A stretch of DNA of 64,000 nt from CBDFHJ01 sp965247635 (lineage in GTDB: Bacteria; Chloroflexota; Dehalococcoidia; Lucifugimonadales; Australimonadaceae): contig CBDFHJ010000009.1 of NCBI GenBank assembly GCA_965247635.1, positions 1 through 64,000 of the forward strand, read 5' to 3'. The notes beneath the pieces are model-generated. The model did no database searches, was not told where the DNA came from, and saw only the letters and a program-made list of their open reading frames with translations. The translations under genes were made by a program, and so were the position numbers. Shown here one piece after another: positions 25,681 through 34,514 of the stretch (within the stretch, counting starts at the first letter, position 1; every line of letters starts with the position of its first letter).

Positions 25681-26670
25681 TTAGAGATCGGGAGAGGGCT
25701 TGGTGAGCTCCCTGAGGGTCTTGTTGTAGCGCCTTCGCCGTTCGATTGTGTGAGCCTGCACCTCCTTCCTGCGCTGCAGTATCCGTTCCCGCCTCCCGTG
25801 GAGCACATCTGCAGGTGTCACATTGCCCAGCGCCTTGTGATAGCGCCTGTAGTTGTAGTAGGCCACGAAGGCGGCAAGGGCAGCCTCCAGATCGGAAGCC
25901 ATCTCGTAGGGGACCTGTTTGACGTCTCTCTTGATAGTCTGGTGATAGCGCTCCAGCTTGCCGTTGGTCTGAGGGTGGAAGGGTGCAGCCCGGATGTGCT
26001 TGATTCCCACCAGGCGCAGGTAGTCTCTGAAGCCACGGGACAAATATCCTGAGCCGTTGTCCGAGAGCAAGCTGGTCCGGTCGGCCACCGGGACCTCGGT
26101 CATGCCAGTCTTGTCTACAGCCTCCTGGACCACCTCGATGAGAGAGTCGGTAGTCATGTCCCGCTGCAGCTTCCAGGAGAGTATGAAGCGGGAATAGTCG
26201 TCCATCACAGTGACCAGGTAGTAGTAGCCCCATCCGATGACCTTGAAGTAGGAGGCATCGGTAGCCCACATCTGGTGAGGGCCAGTGGTCTTACGGTGGT
26301 ACTCTTGAGAGGCCTTCAACTGCATCCCGGGTGACTTCACCAGACCCTCCCTGCGCAGGATGCGATACACAGTGGACTCGGATACAGCGAAGCCCAGGTT
26401 GTCCGTGGTCCACGCTGCCAACTGACGGCTACTTAGCTCCGGCATCTCCCTGGCCGCTTCCAGGATCGACCGTTCCTCCTGAGACCTAAGGCGGTTCCAC
26501 GGTGGGGTGCTGACTCCAGGTCGATCCTCGAGGCCCTGGTGATGTTGTTGTAGTCTCAACCACCGATAGTAGGTGCTCTTGGGAACACCCAGGTCTCTGA
26601 GCATCCGACGCTTGGCCAGTGGTGATGTGGTTACACTGGCCAGGATCGTCGCCTTCTTAAGGGCACTCAT
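25681..26670 (-). CDS. IS3-family transposase OrfB (integrase core)
   Basis: The 329-residue protein has a short HTH_21-type N-terminal part (RRMLRDLGVPKSTYYRWLRL) and an rve DDE core: Asp in WATDASYFKV, Asp in SLLSDNGSGYLSRG, and Glu in HPQTNGKLERYHQTIKRD. Its ATG overlaps the OrfA stop by 4 bases and lies in the -1 frame relative to OrfA, so it can also be made as an OrfAB fusion through the A7 run upstream. Confidence 0.92.
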   Translation of the reverse strand: MSALKKATILASVTTSPLAKRRMLRDLGVPKSTYYRWLRLQQHHQGLEDRPGVSTPPWNRLRSQEERSILEAAREMPELSSRQLAAWTTDNLGFAVSESTVYRILRREGLVKSPGMQLKASQEYHRKTTGPHQMWATDASYFKVIGWGYYYLVTVMDDYSRFILSWKLQRDMTTDSLIEVVQEAVDKTGMTEVPVADRTSLLSDNGSGYLSRGFRDYLRLVGIKHIRAAPFHPQTNGKLERYHQTIKRDVKQVPYEMASDLEAALAAFVAYYNYRRYHKALGNVTPADVLHGRRERILQRRKEVQAHTIERRRRYNKTLRELTKPSPDL

Positions 26671-27107
26671 CCTGCGGTACCTGCGCCGTCTACCAGCGTC
26701 GGGATGGCCGTTTTTTTCAGACGGGACACTTGGAGTGAGAGCTCGCCGACGAGCTGTTTCAGCTCGCCGTTCTCCCGCCTGAGCTCCACGATCTCCTGCC
26801 GCGTGGCATCTCGCACGGTGTCGCGGGACAACCTCTCCTTACCTGCCTCCATGAACTCCTTGGTCCATGCATAGTAGGAGTGGGGCTTGATACCCTCCCG
26901 CCGGCACAGGTCGTTCACGGTGACCTCGCGACGGAAACCCTCCAAGACAATGCGGATCTTCTCTTCAGGGGTGTACTTGCGCCGCGTTGCCGCTCTCACC
27001 TGGCGGACGAAGGAACGAGTCTCCTCGCTCCGCCGGTCTGCGACCCTGGCTTTGTCTGTATCTGGCTGGGACACTTCTGCTCCTTTCCTGAGGTACTCTA
27101 CCCTCAC
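26667..27107 (-). CDS. IS3-family transposase OrfA (HTH)
   Basis: This 146-residue protein has the transposase_8 helix-turn-helix (RKYTPEEKIRIVLEGFRREV ... CRREGIKPHSYYAWTKEF) and a C-terminal leucine-zipper-like coiled coil (EIVELRRENGELKQLVGELS) used for multimerisation. It binds the IS ends. Confidence 0.92.
   Translation of the reverse strand: MRVEYLRKGAEVSQPDTDKARVADRRSEETRSFVRQVRAATRRKYTPEEKIRIVLEGFRREVTVNDLCRREGIKPHSYYAWTKEFMEAGKERLSRDTVRDATRQEIVELRRENGELKQLVGELSLQVSRLKKTAIPTLVDGAGTAG
26711..26717 (-). other. Candidate -1 ribosomal frameshift site of the IS3 element
   Basis: The minus strand has seven A residues read as CTG AAA AAA ACG in the OrfA frame. A -1 slip here enters the OrfB frame, which stays open through to the OrfB start, so an OrfAB transposase would be produced. 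A7 runs are the usual slippery sites in IS3 elements. Confidence 0.6.
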
Positions 27108-27217
27108 TACAGGAGCTCACACCACTCTCAGACTCTCGGGTTTTCCACCTCCCATATGTGTCCCATTATCGCTGACGTTCTACACTCAAAAGATGGAAGC
27201 CTGGCACCCAGGCCGTT

Positions 27218-27781
27218 GTGCGTGGCTTGTGGAACGGCAAGATTCTAACGGCGTGGGCCATGACAGTGGTGCAGGATTCAGAGCAGGCCTTGGTGCTCTA
27301 TCATCCGGCCGGCACTCCATCCAAGCTACCGCATACTTACCCAGCAGTCCGTCTACCAGTTGGCGACTGGCAGCTACGTGATGCCAATTGGGAGATGAGC
27401 ATGATTCGAATAATGTACTCAGGAGACCGGCACTCGTACGCATGGTTCCGGAAAGAAGATGGGTCATGCCTCTGGTATGTGAACCTCGAAAGCTACGAGC
27501 GCACGTCCATCGGCATCGACTACCAGGACCATATGCTGGACATAGTCATCCAGCCGGATTTGACCACCTGGCGCTGGAAAGATGAAGACGAGCTTGCCGA
27601 GGCCATCACCCTCGGATTCGTATCGCAGGCCCAGGCAGACGAGATTCGAGCGGAAGGGCAGCGCGCTCTGGCAAGACTGGAGGCCAGGAGCTCGCCTTTC
27701 GGAGATGGTTGGGAGCGGTGGACGCCGGACCCAGCTTGGCCTATGCCGGAGCTGCCAGCCAACTGGCACGCCATCGAGTAG
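27218..27781 (+). CDS. DUF402 (FomD-like) protein, N-terminus possibly lost to the IS
   Basis: The 187-residue product from GTG 27218 contains the DUF402 pattern: VVQDSEQALVLYHPAGTP, then WYVNLESYERTSIGIDYQDH, LDIVIQPDLTTWRWKDEDEL and a C-terminal helix. Related proteins include FomD, which hydrolyses a nucleotide-linked phosphonate. Codons just upstream (RWKPGTQAVVRGLWNG) also match the usual start of the family but have no ATG, GTG or TTG before a stop at 27173, which is 8 bp from the IS3 end. The insertion therefore probably removed the original start codon. The gene may now use the GTG or be inactive. Confidence 0.65.
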   Translation: MRGLWNGKILTAWAMTVVQDSEQALVLYHPAGTPSKLPHTYPAVRLPVGDWQLRDANWEMSMIRIMYSGDRHSYAWFRKEDGSCLWYVNLESYERTSIGIDYQDHMLDIVIQPDLTTWRWKDEDELAEAITLGFVSQAQADEIRAEGQRALARLEARSSPFGDGWERWTPDPAWPMPELPANWHAIE

Positions 27782-28082
27782 CTGGGATCACTATCATCTG
27801 CATGTTGCTAGCGTGCTACCGCGAAACTGGTGGCACAATCCATCGCCGCAGCGGCTTTGAAGACTGAACCCGCCTGGCCTGCACGGGTCAAAACCAGCCA
27901 CATGCTGGCGGGCCGTAGCCTGCTAAACAGACCACAGCTAATTTGCAACAAGCTTTGCCTTGGCCTCCGCTAAGGTCTGGTCAAAACGGACAGCAGCCGC
28001 GCGACGAAACGTGCCGGTTTACGCTAAACATGTACCTAGGACAGTCATTCGGAACACCGGCACCGTGTCTCACGGTGCCCAT
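27782..28082. terminator. Intergenic region with hairpin terminator for the RNase D gene
   Basis: No gene is visible. At 28059-28079 a 9-bp perfect stem (GGCACCGTG / CACGGTGCC, loop TCT) lies 3 bases after the RNase D stop on the minus strand. There is no strong T run after it, so it may be a weak or Rho-assisted terminator. Confidence 0.45.
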
Positions 28083-29219
28083 TTAGACGAGAGACGCGTC
28101 CAGTGACGTAGCGAATTGTTCCCGTTGCCATTGTCGCACCTCAGGTGACGTGATCTCTGCACTCAATGTGAGAGGGGCCTTTGCGAGGCGTTCCAGGCTC
28201 ACCATCGGCCATAGTAGGGCTGGATCAATAGACAGCTGCCTCCCCAGGTTCACTCGCCAATTCTTCAGTACCTGCAATCGTTCGCTTTCGATCGGTGTCA
28301 TCGATCGTATGTTGCGCCGGATTCGATTACTAATCGGTGGATCCGTCAAACCCTTATGTAGCGCAGCACGCAAAAGCCTGCCAAAACGGGAGTCAACTTG
28401 CCTCCTAAGCGAAGGAATTGGGGCTAGATCAGAAAGGGGATTGGTTGCCAAATGGATGAGAGTTTCGTGCGGCAGAACGTAATAGGGAGGTCGGTTGAGA
28501 CGCCGAGCCTCGGCTTCTCTCACCATGTACAGTCGTTTCAAGACCGCCTTTGCTTGCCCATCTAGCCTATGGATGCCTTTCATCGATAGAAACACCGTTT
28601 CCGGGTCCAGGGCAACGTAACGGACCTCTTCCAAGCGAGCGCACTCCTCAGAAACCCATTGTGTCCTTGCAAGAGTTCGGAGACTACCCTCGAGCGCCTT
28701 CTGGATACTCAGCAGGTACCAGACATCCGTAGCCGCGTAATCCAAACCCTCCTGACTAAGCGGCCGACGAGACCAGTCGCTTTTTTGAATACGGGCATCT
28801 TTTGGGATGCGCACCCCCAGCAGCGTCTCGGTAAGGGCTGCCAGTCCGTTCTGCTCCATACCGACGAAACGGGCTGCGATGGACGTATCGAAGAGGTTCC
28901 GTACCCGAAATCCCCACTCTCTGTCGAGGCACCGTATGTCATACTCAGCGCCCTGAATTACCTTTACTACCGTTGCATCTGCCAATACTCCGCCTATCGG
29001 TTTCATGTCATCAACTGCAAGCGTATCGATCAGGTAAACCTTGCTGGTGGTCGCCACTTGAACTAGGCAGACCCTCTCGGGGTATCTGTGCCGGCTGTTC
29101 GACTCGGTGTCCACAGCGATACAGCGCTCCCTGAGTAAGATAGGCGCTAGGTCAGAAACCTGGCTTGAGTTGGTCAAGAGTTCGATTGGAATCGACGGCC
29201 TGTGTTCCATAATGTCCAT
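28083..29219 (-). CDS. rnd: Ribonuclease D-like 3'-5' exonuclease
   Basis: The 378-residue protein has a DEDDy exonuclease domain (IAVDTESNSRHRYPE with the D-E pair, DIRCLDREW, and YAATDVWYLL with the catalytic Tyr and Asp) followed by an HRDC domain (about 215-290) and a second helical HRDC-like region. RNase D trims the 3' ends of tRNA precursors and other small RNAs. Codon use and base composition look AT-richer than the metabolic genes on either side, so it may belong to the accessory zone. Confidence 0.9.
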   Translation of the reverse strand: MDIMEHRPSIPIELLTNSSQVSDLAPILLRERCIAVDTESNSRHRYPERVCLVQVATTSKVYLIDTLAVDDMKPIGGVLADATVVKVIQGAEYDIRCLDREWGFRVRNLFDTSIAARFVGMEQNGLAALTETLLGVRIPKDARIQKSDWSRRPLSQEGLDYAATDVWYLLSIQKALEGSLRTLARTQWVSEECARLEEVRYVALDPETVFLSMKGIHRLDGQAKAVLKRLYMVREAEARRLNRPPYYVLPHETLIHLATNPLSDLAPIPSLRRQVDSRFGRLLRAALHKGLTDPPISNRIRRNIRSMTPIESERLQVLKNWRVNLGRQLSIDPALLWPMVSLERLAKAPLTLSAEITSPEVRQWQREQFATSLDASLV

Positions 29220-29273
29220 TGGGCGTCAAGTGGTCACAGCTGGTAGCAGAACCGACAGGAAGGTTGCGTCGGC

Positions 29274-29342
29274 TTAAGCGCAGGCTGCCACTAGTAATGA
29301 CGCTGAGGCGAGAAGCGGTAGCAACGGTAGTACGGTCTTCAC
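29274..29342 (-). pseudogene. Lipoprotein signal-peptide remnant
   Basis: From the GTG at 29342 the minus strand reads a 22-codon lipoprotein leader (VKTVLPLLPLLASASLLVAA, then Cys-Ala) ending in TAA right after the lipobox cysteine. It looks like the 5' end of a lost lipoprotein gene between rnd and the Rieske gene. No ribosome site is evident and it could be chance. Confidence 0.3.
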
Positions 29343-29519
29343 GGCGCCATCATAGCAGTGCCTGACAGCTAACACGGCAGAGTTCGCATGGCTAGCCCGT
29401 TTTTGCCTTGCTATCGTTCCTTTGCCGGGATAAAATTCACTGTAATCGTAATGGAGTCGCGCTAAGTTGACGAGGAGCGGACCCTCAGAAGCAGGACGCC
29501 AAAGGTAGGAGGTACTCAT

Positions 29520-30914
29520 ATGGCACTCGACATCGGAGGCCCGAGCGCTGGACAGCTAGTGAACCGGGGAAAGGGCCTGGTGAGCCGCGACATCTTCGTG
29601 GACCCGGAGCTCTACGAGATCGAGAAGGAGCGGGTGTTCGCCCGCTGCTGGCTGTTCGTGGGGTTCGAGGACCAAGTGCGCAAGCCCGACGACTACTTCG
29701 TCTCGCGCATGGGAGAGGAGTCGGTCATCCTGAGCCGGGACCGGGACACCACGGTCCACGTGTTCCTGAACTCGTGCCGTCACCGGGGGATGAAGGTGTG
29801 CCGGTACGACGAGGGGAACACGCCGGTGTTCACGTGCCCGTACCACGGGTGGAGCTACGCGGGCGACGGGAGCCTGGTAGGCGTACCGCGGTACAAGGAC
29901 GCATACCGGGAGGAGCTGGACAAGAGCCAATGGGGGCTGGTGGAAGTGGCGCAGATGGCCAGCTACCGAGGCACCATTTGGGCCACGTGGGACCCCCAGG
30001 CGCCACCATTCCTGGAGTACATCGGGGACAACGAGCCGGGGCTCGGCCTGCACTTCGACAAACCAGACGGCACGGAGGCAGACATCGAGGTGCAAGGGGT
30101 CCTCAAGTGGCTCTTCTCCTCCAATTGGAAGTTCGGCGCCGAGAACTTCTTGGGCGACGGCTACCACGGCACGCCAACCCACCACTCGGTGGAGATCGTC
30201 GGCATCAACCCTGGCGGCGGCCAAGGCCGTGGCAACCTGCTGCAGCGGGCAGCCCAGCAATCGTCAGACTCCCTGAGCTTTGAGGTCTCCCACCACGGCT
30301 CCGGCCGTCTCGGCGTGCGTATCTGGCCGGAGGACTTCCCTTACGTCAACAGCTACCAGAACCAGCCTATCGTGGAGGAGTACTTCCGAGACGCCTATGC
30401 GCGCCGCAAGCAGGTGATGGGCAAGCACTGGCGCCTGCGGGCCGGGAACGGCAACATCTTCCCCAACGGTACCCAGGGGACCAACAACAGCATCTGTACC
30501 TGGCACCCCGCCGGGCCTGACTGGACCGAGTGCTGGCGCTTCTACTACGTGCACCGGGACATGCCGCAAGAGGTGAAGGACGTGCTGCGGCACTACTACA
30601 TGCGCTACGGTGGTCCCGCGGGCCTCACCGAGTCGGACGACATGGAGAACTGGAACTACGCCCACAAAGCCAGCAAGGGCGTCATCGCCCGTCGCTACCC
30701 CTACGACTACTCCATGGGCCTGAGCCGAGAGATCCACAGCCACCCGCTGTTGGAGGAGTTCGGCCTGCCGCAGCATGGGACCTTCACCCCGAAGCGGACG
30801 GCCGCCAACCGGGAGCCGTCGGAGCAGAACCAGCGGGGCGCCTACCACTTCTGGCAACAGCTCATGGAGGCGGATAGCTGGGACGACTTGCGCGAGAAGG
30901 GGTTGTGGCCCTAG
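29520..30914 (+). CDS. Rieske non-heme iron oxygenase, alpha subunit
   Basis: The 464-residue enzyme has an N-terminal Rieske domain (C86-R-H88 and C106-P-Y-H109) and a C-terminal catalytic domain with the mononuclear iron motif D213-x2-H216-x4-H221. It therefore has all the parts of a ring-hydroxylating oxygenase alpha subunit, which uses O2 and electrons to hydroxylate aromatic or related compounds in the cytoplasm. No beta subunit, ferredoxin or reductase gene is adjacent, so electron donors must be elsewhere. TAGGAGG lies 7 nt before the ATG, and a strong hairpin terminator follows the stop. The substrate cannot be told. Confidence 0.9.
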   Translation: MALDIGGPSAGQLVNRGKGLVSRDIFVDPELYEIEKERVFARCWLFVGFEDQVRKPDDYFVSRMGEESVILSRDRDTTVHVFLNSCRHRGMKVCRYDEGNTPVFTCPYHGWSYAGDGSLVGVPRYKDAYREELDKSQWGLVEVAQMASYRGTIWATWDPQAPPFLEYIGDNEPGLGLHFDKPDGTEADIEVQGVLKWLFSSNWKFGAENFLGDGYHGTPTHHSVEIVGINPGGGQGRGNLLQRAAQQSSDSLSFEVSHHGSGRLGVRIWPEDFPYVNSYQNQPIVEEYFRDAYARRKQVMGKHWRLRAGNGNIFPNGTQGTNNSICTWHPAGPDWTECWRFYYVHRDMPQEVKDVLRHYYMRYGGPAGLTESDDMENWNYAHKASKGVIARRYPYDYSMGLSREIHSHPLLEEFGLPQHGTFTPKRTAANREPSEQNQRGAYHFWQQLMEADSWDDLREKGLWP

Positions 30915-30941
30915 CCGGTACTCGAAGATATACGTCCAGGA

Positions 30942-30985
30942 AAGGGACCTCCCTCAGACCGTGATGGGAGGTCCCTTACTTTTGG
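30942..30985 (+). terminator. Rho-independent terminator after the Rieske oxygenase gene
   Basis: A 12-bp perfect stem (AAGGGACCTCCC / GGGAGGTCCCTT) with a 12-nt loop is followed by ACTTTTGG. It lies 27 nt after the stop codon. Confidence 0.75.
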
Positions 30986-31014
30986 GTGGTGTAGTGCTTG
31001 CTTGCAGAAATACC

Positions 31015-31130
31015 TGGTCATTCCCACCCACCCACAAGCGTCTCAGGGGGCCCGCCCCCTGAACCCCAGGGGCTGGGGGGTACCCCTGCTAGTCGGATCT
31101 GCGCTCCGGGGCGGGTGGGTGGGAAAAACC
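31015..31130. repeat. Repeat family B element
   Basis: Begins GGTCATTCCCACCCACCCA and ends TGGGTGGGTGGGAAAAACC, so the ends are inverted repeats; a CAGGGGGCCCGCCCCCTG hairpin lies inside. It matches the layout of 6527-6693. The rest of the gap up to 31208 holds no gene. Confidence 0.6.
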
Positions 31131-31208
31131 ACCTTGCGTTGGCCTACCCGGACACCCTGCTATTTGTAAAGAGATTTGTGCACCGAAGCAGCAGCCAGGT
31201 AGAAGGCG

Positions 31209-32015
31209 TTACCCCAGCAGGAAGGCGGAGATGCGCTCCCACGCCCGTGGGTCGGCGAGGAAGAAGAGGTGTCCGCCCTCGAAGATCTCCAGCTCGACAC
31301 CGGGTATGGGTCGCGCCAGTCCTTCGACGGTAGCTGGTGGGGTGTTGCCGTCGTAGCGCCCGCCGGCAACCAGCACCGGTACCTGTAGCGCTGGAAGGCG
31401 GTCATAGGTATCGTGCGTTTTCCGTGCGTCCATCAGCCGGCGTCGGCCGACGGCCTGGCGCTGCGCCTCAGCCGGGTCGACGTCCTCACGGCCTGTCGCC
31501 TGGGCCACCGACACCTGGACTCGTTCCGGGTTGGCCGCTCGCCAAGCTGCGTCGTGACGCGAGTCTATGATCTCCATCATGCGCTGCGCGCGTTTCTCGG
31601 GTGCCAGCTCGTCGAACTCGTGGAGCGGATACGAGCTGCCGCCCGCTCCGCCGCTGGAGGTGCTGATGAGCACCATGCGCTCGACCCGTTCCGGGTAGCG
31701 GATGGCCAGCTCCTGGGCCACCATGCCGCCGAAGGAGAACCCCACCACGAGGCATCGGTCCCATCCCACCGCCGCCAGCAGGCCGGCGGCATCCGCGGCG
31801 TAGTCGGCCATGGTATACGGAGCATCGGGCGCGTCCGTCCGACCCTGGCCCCGCTGGTCGTACGCAAGCACCTCGAAGCTGCTTACCAGGGGACTGTTGA
31901 AAGCCATCGACCCATGCCGAAGCTCTCCACCGCTGGAGCCGATAAAGAGGAGGCGTGGCCCTGAACCCTGGACCTCGTAGTAGACCGTGATGTCGCGCAC
32001 CGGAATTAACGGCAT
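31209..32015 (-). CDS. Alpha/beta hydrolase
   Basis: The 268-residue protein is a typical alpha/beta hydrolase: it opens IPVRDITVYYEVQGSGPRLL, has YDQRGQGRTDAP, the nucleophile elbow GFSFGG, the acid in VLVAGGRYDGNTPP and the His in FEGGHLFFL. It may hydrolyse an ester, lactone or C-C bond. The frame is open far upstream but the ATG at 32015 is chosen because AGGAG lies 7 nt before it and homology begins there; the upstream part is only the shadow of the amidohydrolase gene. It is divergent from that gene with a 78-bp gap. Confidence 0.85.
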   Translation of the reverse strand: MPLIPVRDITVYYEVQGSGPRLLFIGSSGGELRHGSMAFNSPLVSSFEVLAYDQRGQGRTDAPDAPYTMADYAADAAGLLAAVGWDRCLVVGFSFGGMVAQELAIRYPERVERMVLISTSSGGAGGSSYPLHEFDELAPEKRAQRMMEIIDSRHDAAWRAANPERVQVSVAQATGREDVDPAEAQRQAVGRRRLMDARKTHDTYDRLPALQVPVLVAGGRYDGNTPPATVEGLARPIPGVELEIFEGGHLFFLADPRAWERISAFLLG

Positions 32016-32044
32016 GTGCCCACTCCTGCGAAAGATGCGTTGAG

Positions 32045-32050
32045 TATAAT
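32045..32050 (+). promoter_or_regulatory. -10 hexamer for the amidohydrolase gene
   Basis: A perfect TATAAT lies 43 nt before the ATG, within the gap between two divergent genes. No clear -35 is seen. Confidence 0.45.
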
Positions 32051-32093
32051 ACGGGCCGCGGCGCCAGGCCAAAGGGCATCGCGAGAGGTAGGT

Positions 32094-33350
32094 ATGACAC
32101 TCCAAAGCAACGACTCGTTGACCCTCCTTCGGGTGGGACGGATGCTCGACGGCACCGGCACGCCGGCGCAAGAGCGCGTGGCCGTGCTCCTGCAAGGCAC
32201 GAAGGTCCAGGCGGTGGGGCCCGACCATGAGTTGGGACTGCCGGACGGGGCGGTTGGCGAGGTTTTGGAGTTCCCGTCCGCCACCTTGCTGCCGGGACTC
32301 ATCGATAGCCATACCCACACCAACATGCCGGGCAACGGACGCCGGGGCGAGGACGTCCACGTCAACGACAGCGACGACCTGCGGCTCCTGCGGTCGGCGC
32401 ACAACGCGGGCATCGCCCTGCAGACCGGCGTCACCACCGTCGGCGATTGCGGCGGCTGGCACCACACCACCTTCTCGCTCAAGGAAGGGATCCAGCAGGG
32501 GCTCATCAAAGGCCCGCGGATGCTGGTGTCGGGGCGGCCCATCACCACCACGGGCGGCCACTGCTGGTTCATGGGATCGGAGGCCGACGGAGTGGACGGC
32601 GTACGCCACGCGGCCCGCCAGCTCATCAAGGAGGGCGCCGATTTCCTCAAGGTCATGGCCACCGGCGGCAGCACCATGGGGACGGACCCGTTCCGTCCCG
32701 CCTTCTCCGCCGAGGAGCTGCGGGCCATCGTGGAGGAGGGGCACCGGCGCAACAAGCTGGTCACCGCCCACTGCCGCACCAACGTGGCGATGCGGATGGT
32801 GGTGGACGCCGGGTTCGACGGGATCATGCACGGCTGGTTCACCGACTCCACCGGCGCCCGCCACCTGGATGAGGAGCTAGCCAACCATCTCGTGGAGCAC
32901 GAGGTGTGGGTGGCCCCGACGCTGCACATCACCCGCTCCCGGCTCTTCGCGCTCCAAGCCAAGAAGGAACGCGGGGAGGCCACCCCCGAGGAGGAGACGC
33001 AGCTGGACCGGATGCGGGCGAACCACGAGCAGCTCCTGGCCCACACCCGCCGCCTGGTGGAGCTGGGCGTCAGGTTCATAGCGGGCTCCGACTGCGGGTG
33101 GGGGGTCTATCCCTTCGGTCATTTCGACTGGGAGTTGGACGCCATGGTGGCGGGCGGCCTCACCCCGATGCAGGCGGTAGTCGCCGCCACGGGTGCCAGC
33201 GCTCAGGCCCTGGGCCTCTCCGACTCCGTGGGCACCATCGCCCCCGGCATGGAGGCCGACCTACTGGTGGTCGACGGTAGTCCCGACGTGCAGATCGCCG
33301 ACGTAGGGAAGGTAGCGGCGGTGTTCAAGGCGGGTGTCAGGGTCTGCTGA
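32094..33350 (+). CDS. Metal-dependent amidohydrolase (imidazolonepropionase/prolidase-like)
   Basis: The 418-residue protein has the amidohydrolase layout: N-terminal beta strands, the metal motif DSHTHTN, the probable carboxylated lysine in ADFLKVMATGG, histidines in VTAHCRTN and IMHGW, and the Asp in AGSDCGWG, ending with the beta-sandwich return (GMEADLLVVDGSP). Such enzymes cleave amide or other C-N bonds in small molecules; SAR202-like genomes carry many. The gene lies between a hydrolase and a class V aminotransferase-like gene; all may belong to catabolism of an amide-containing compound, which is speculative. Confidence 0.88.
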   Translation: MTLQSNDSLTLLRVGRMLDGTGTPAQERVAVLLQGTKVQAVGPDHELGLPDGAVGEVLEFPSATLLPGLIDSHTHTNMPGNGRRGEDVHVNDSDDLRLLRSAHNAGIALQTGVTTVGDCGGWHHTTFSLKEGIQQGLIKGPRMLVSGRPITTTGGHCWFMGSEADGVDGVRHAARQLIKEGADFLKVMATGGSTMGTDPFRPAFSAEELRAIVEEGHRRNKLVTAHCRTNVAMRMVVDAGFDGIMHGWFTDSTGARHLDEELANHLVEHEVWVAPTLHITRSRLFALQAKKERGEATPEEETQLDRMRANHEQLLAHTRRLVELGVRFIAGSDCGWGVYPFGHFDWELDAMVAGGLTPMQAVVAATGASAQALGLSDSVGTIAPGMEADLLVVDGSPDVQIADVGKVAAVFKAGVRVC

Positions 33351-34514
33351 TTATCCGCGTGCCCGGCCCTCAGTGACCATCCGCTCGAGCGCCGCGGCCA
33401 CCTGCTCCACCTCTTGCTCCGTATTGAAGTACGCGGTGCTAAACCGCACGCCGTCCGGGTTGTGGACCACCCTGGCGACGATGCCAGACCGTTCCTGCAA
33501 GTCGGCTACCGCGTCGCCCGGCGACCAGCCCTCCAGGTCCACGGCCACGAGCCCGCACGCGGACTCCGACGTTTCCGGGCTAAGGAGCGTAGCGCCTGGG
33601 ATTGAGGCCACCGCTTCTCGCAACAGGTTGGCGGTGCCCATCACGTGCGTTTCGATGCGCGCCATGCCGGTCTCGGCGGCGATGCGGACGGCCTCGGTAA
33701 AGCCGGCGACCAGCCCAGGGCTCTGGGAGGCGACGGCGAACCGGGACAGCGGCGAACGGCCTTGGCCTCGGTCGTCGGCGATGGCGTTGGTAGTGAAGAG
33801 GGGCTCCAGCCTCTCTCGGTAGTCGCCGCGAACATACAGGGCACCGGTCCCGACTGGGCCCATCAGCCACTTCTGGCCTGAGACCGTGTAGAAGTCGCAC
33901 CCCAGCTCCTCCACGTCGACCTCAAGCTGACCGACGCTTTGAGCGCCGTCCACCAGGAACGGCACACCTCGCTCGTGGGCAGCCCGCGCGATCTCACGGA
34001 CCGGCATGAGCAGTCCGCAGGTGAACTGGATATGGCTCAGGGCCACCAGCTTGGTCTTGGGGGTCAACGCCGACACCACCGCTTCCAAGATCTCGCCCTG
34101 CCCGGCCTGGGGCCCGATGTGCGGCTGGACCACCTTCACGCCGTAGCGTTCGGCCAGCACGCCGGAGGGGACGGCCAACGCCGGGTGCTCCAGATCGCAG
34201 ATGAGTAGCTCGTCCCCGGGCTTCCACTCCATGCCGTGTAGGACCACGTTCACCCCTTCGGTGGTGCTGTGGGTGATGCACACGTCCTCCGCCTGGGCGC
34301 CCAGCAGGCTGGCGATAGCCACCCTGGCCTCCTCGGTCACCCCCCTGGTGAAGGCGAGTCCCGCGGCGCTGGCTGGCCCTACTTGCGCCTCCCGCTCCAG
34401 CGTTTCGCTAATGCGCTGGAGCACGGGTGCAGGCGTGGGACCGGCCCAGCCCGTGTTCATGTAGACGAGCTCGTTCGTAACCGGCAGGCAGTCTCGAAGC
34501 TGTTGAACGTCCAT
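33351..34514 (-). CDS. Class V PLP-dependent aminotransferase / cysteine desulfurase-like
   Basis: The 387-residue protein has the class V fold: VYMNTGWAGPTPAPV at the start, CITHSTTEGVNVVLHG, LVALSHIQFTCGLLMPV, DGAQSVGQLEVDVEELGCDF and the PLP lysine in VSGQKWLMGP. Members include cysteine desulfurases, isopenicillin N epimerase-like enzymes and kynureninase-like enzymes; the exact reaction is not clear. I prefer the ATG at 34514 (GAGGT upstream) over one 16 codons further up. It converges with the amidohydrolase gene, ending at the next base. Confidence 0.8.
   Translation of the reverse strand: MDVQQLRDCLPVTNELVYMNTGWAGPTPAPVLQRISETLEREAQVGPASAAGLAFTRGVTEEARVAIASLLGAQAEDVCITHSTTEGVNVVLHGMEWKPGDELLICDLEHPALAVPSGVLAERYGVKVVQPHIGPQAGQGEILEAVVSALTPKTKLVALSHIQFTCGLLMPVREIARAAHERGVPFLVDGAQSVGQLEVDVEELGCDFYTVSGQKWLMGPVGTGALYVRGDYRERLEPLFTTNAIADDRGQGRSPLSRFAVASQSPGLVAGFTEAVRIAAETGMARIETHVMGTANLLREAVASIPGATLLSPETSESACGLVAVDLEGWSPGDAVADLQERSGIVARVVHNPDGVRFSTAYFNTEQEVEQVAAALERMVTEGRARG

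Larger units (their letters stand above)
25657..27165 (-). mobile_element. IS3-family insertion sequence
   Basis: The element spans about 1509 bp and begins and ends with the inverted words TGGGACAC / GTGTCCCA. An inner match ACCCGAGAG follows 6 bp in on the left and 16 bp in on the right. It holds overlapping orfA and orfB genes. The 3-4 bases on either side (AAG left, TTA right) do not match, so no target duplication is seen. The right end lies next to the DUF402 gene. Confidence 0.85.

Noticed and set aside
32016..32864. Upstream extension of the alpha/beta hydrolase frame
   Set aside because: The frame is open but overlaps the amidohydrolase gene; the good ribosome site and fold start are at 32015.
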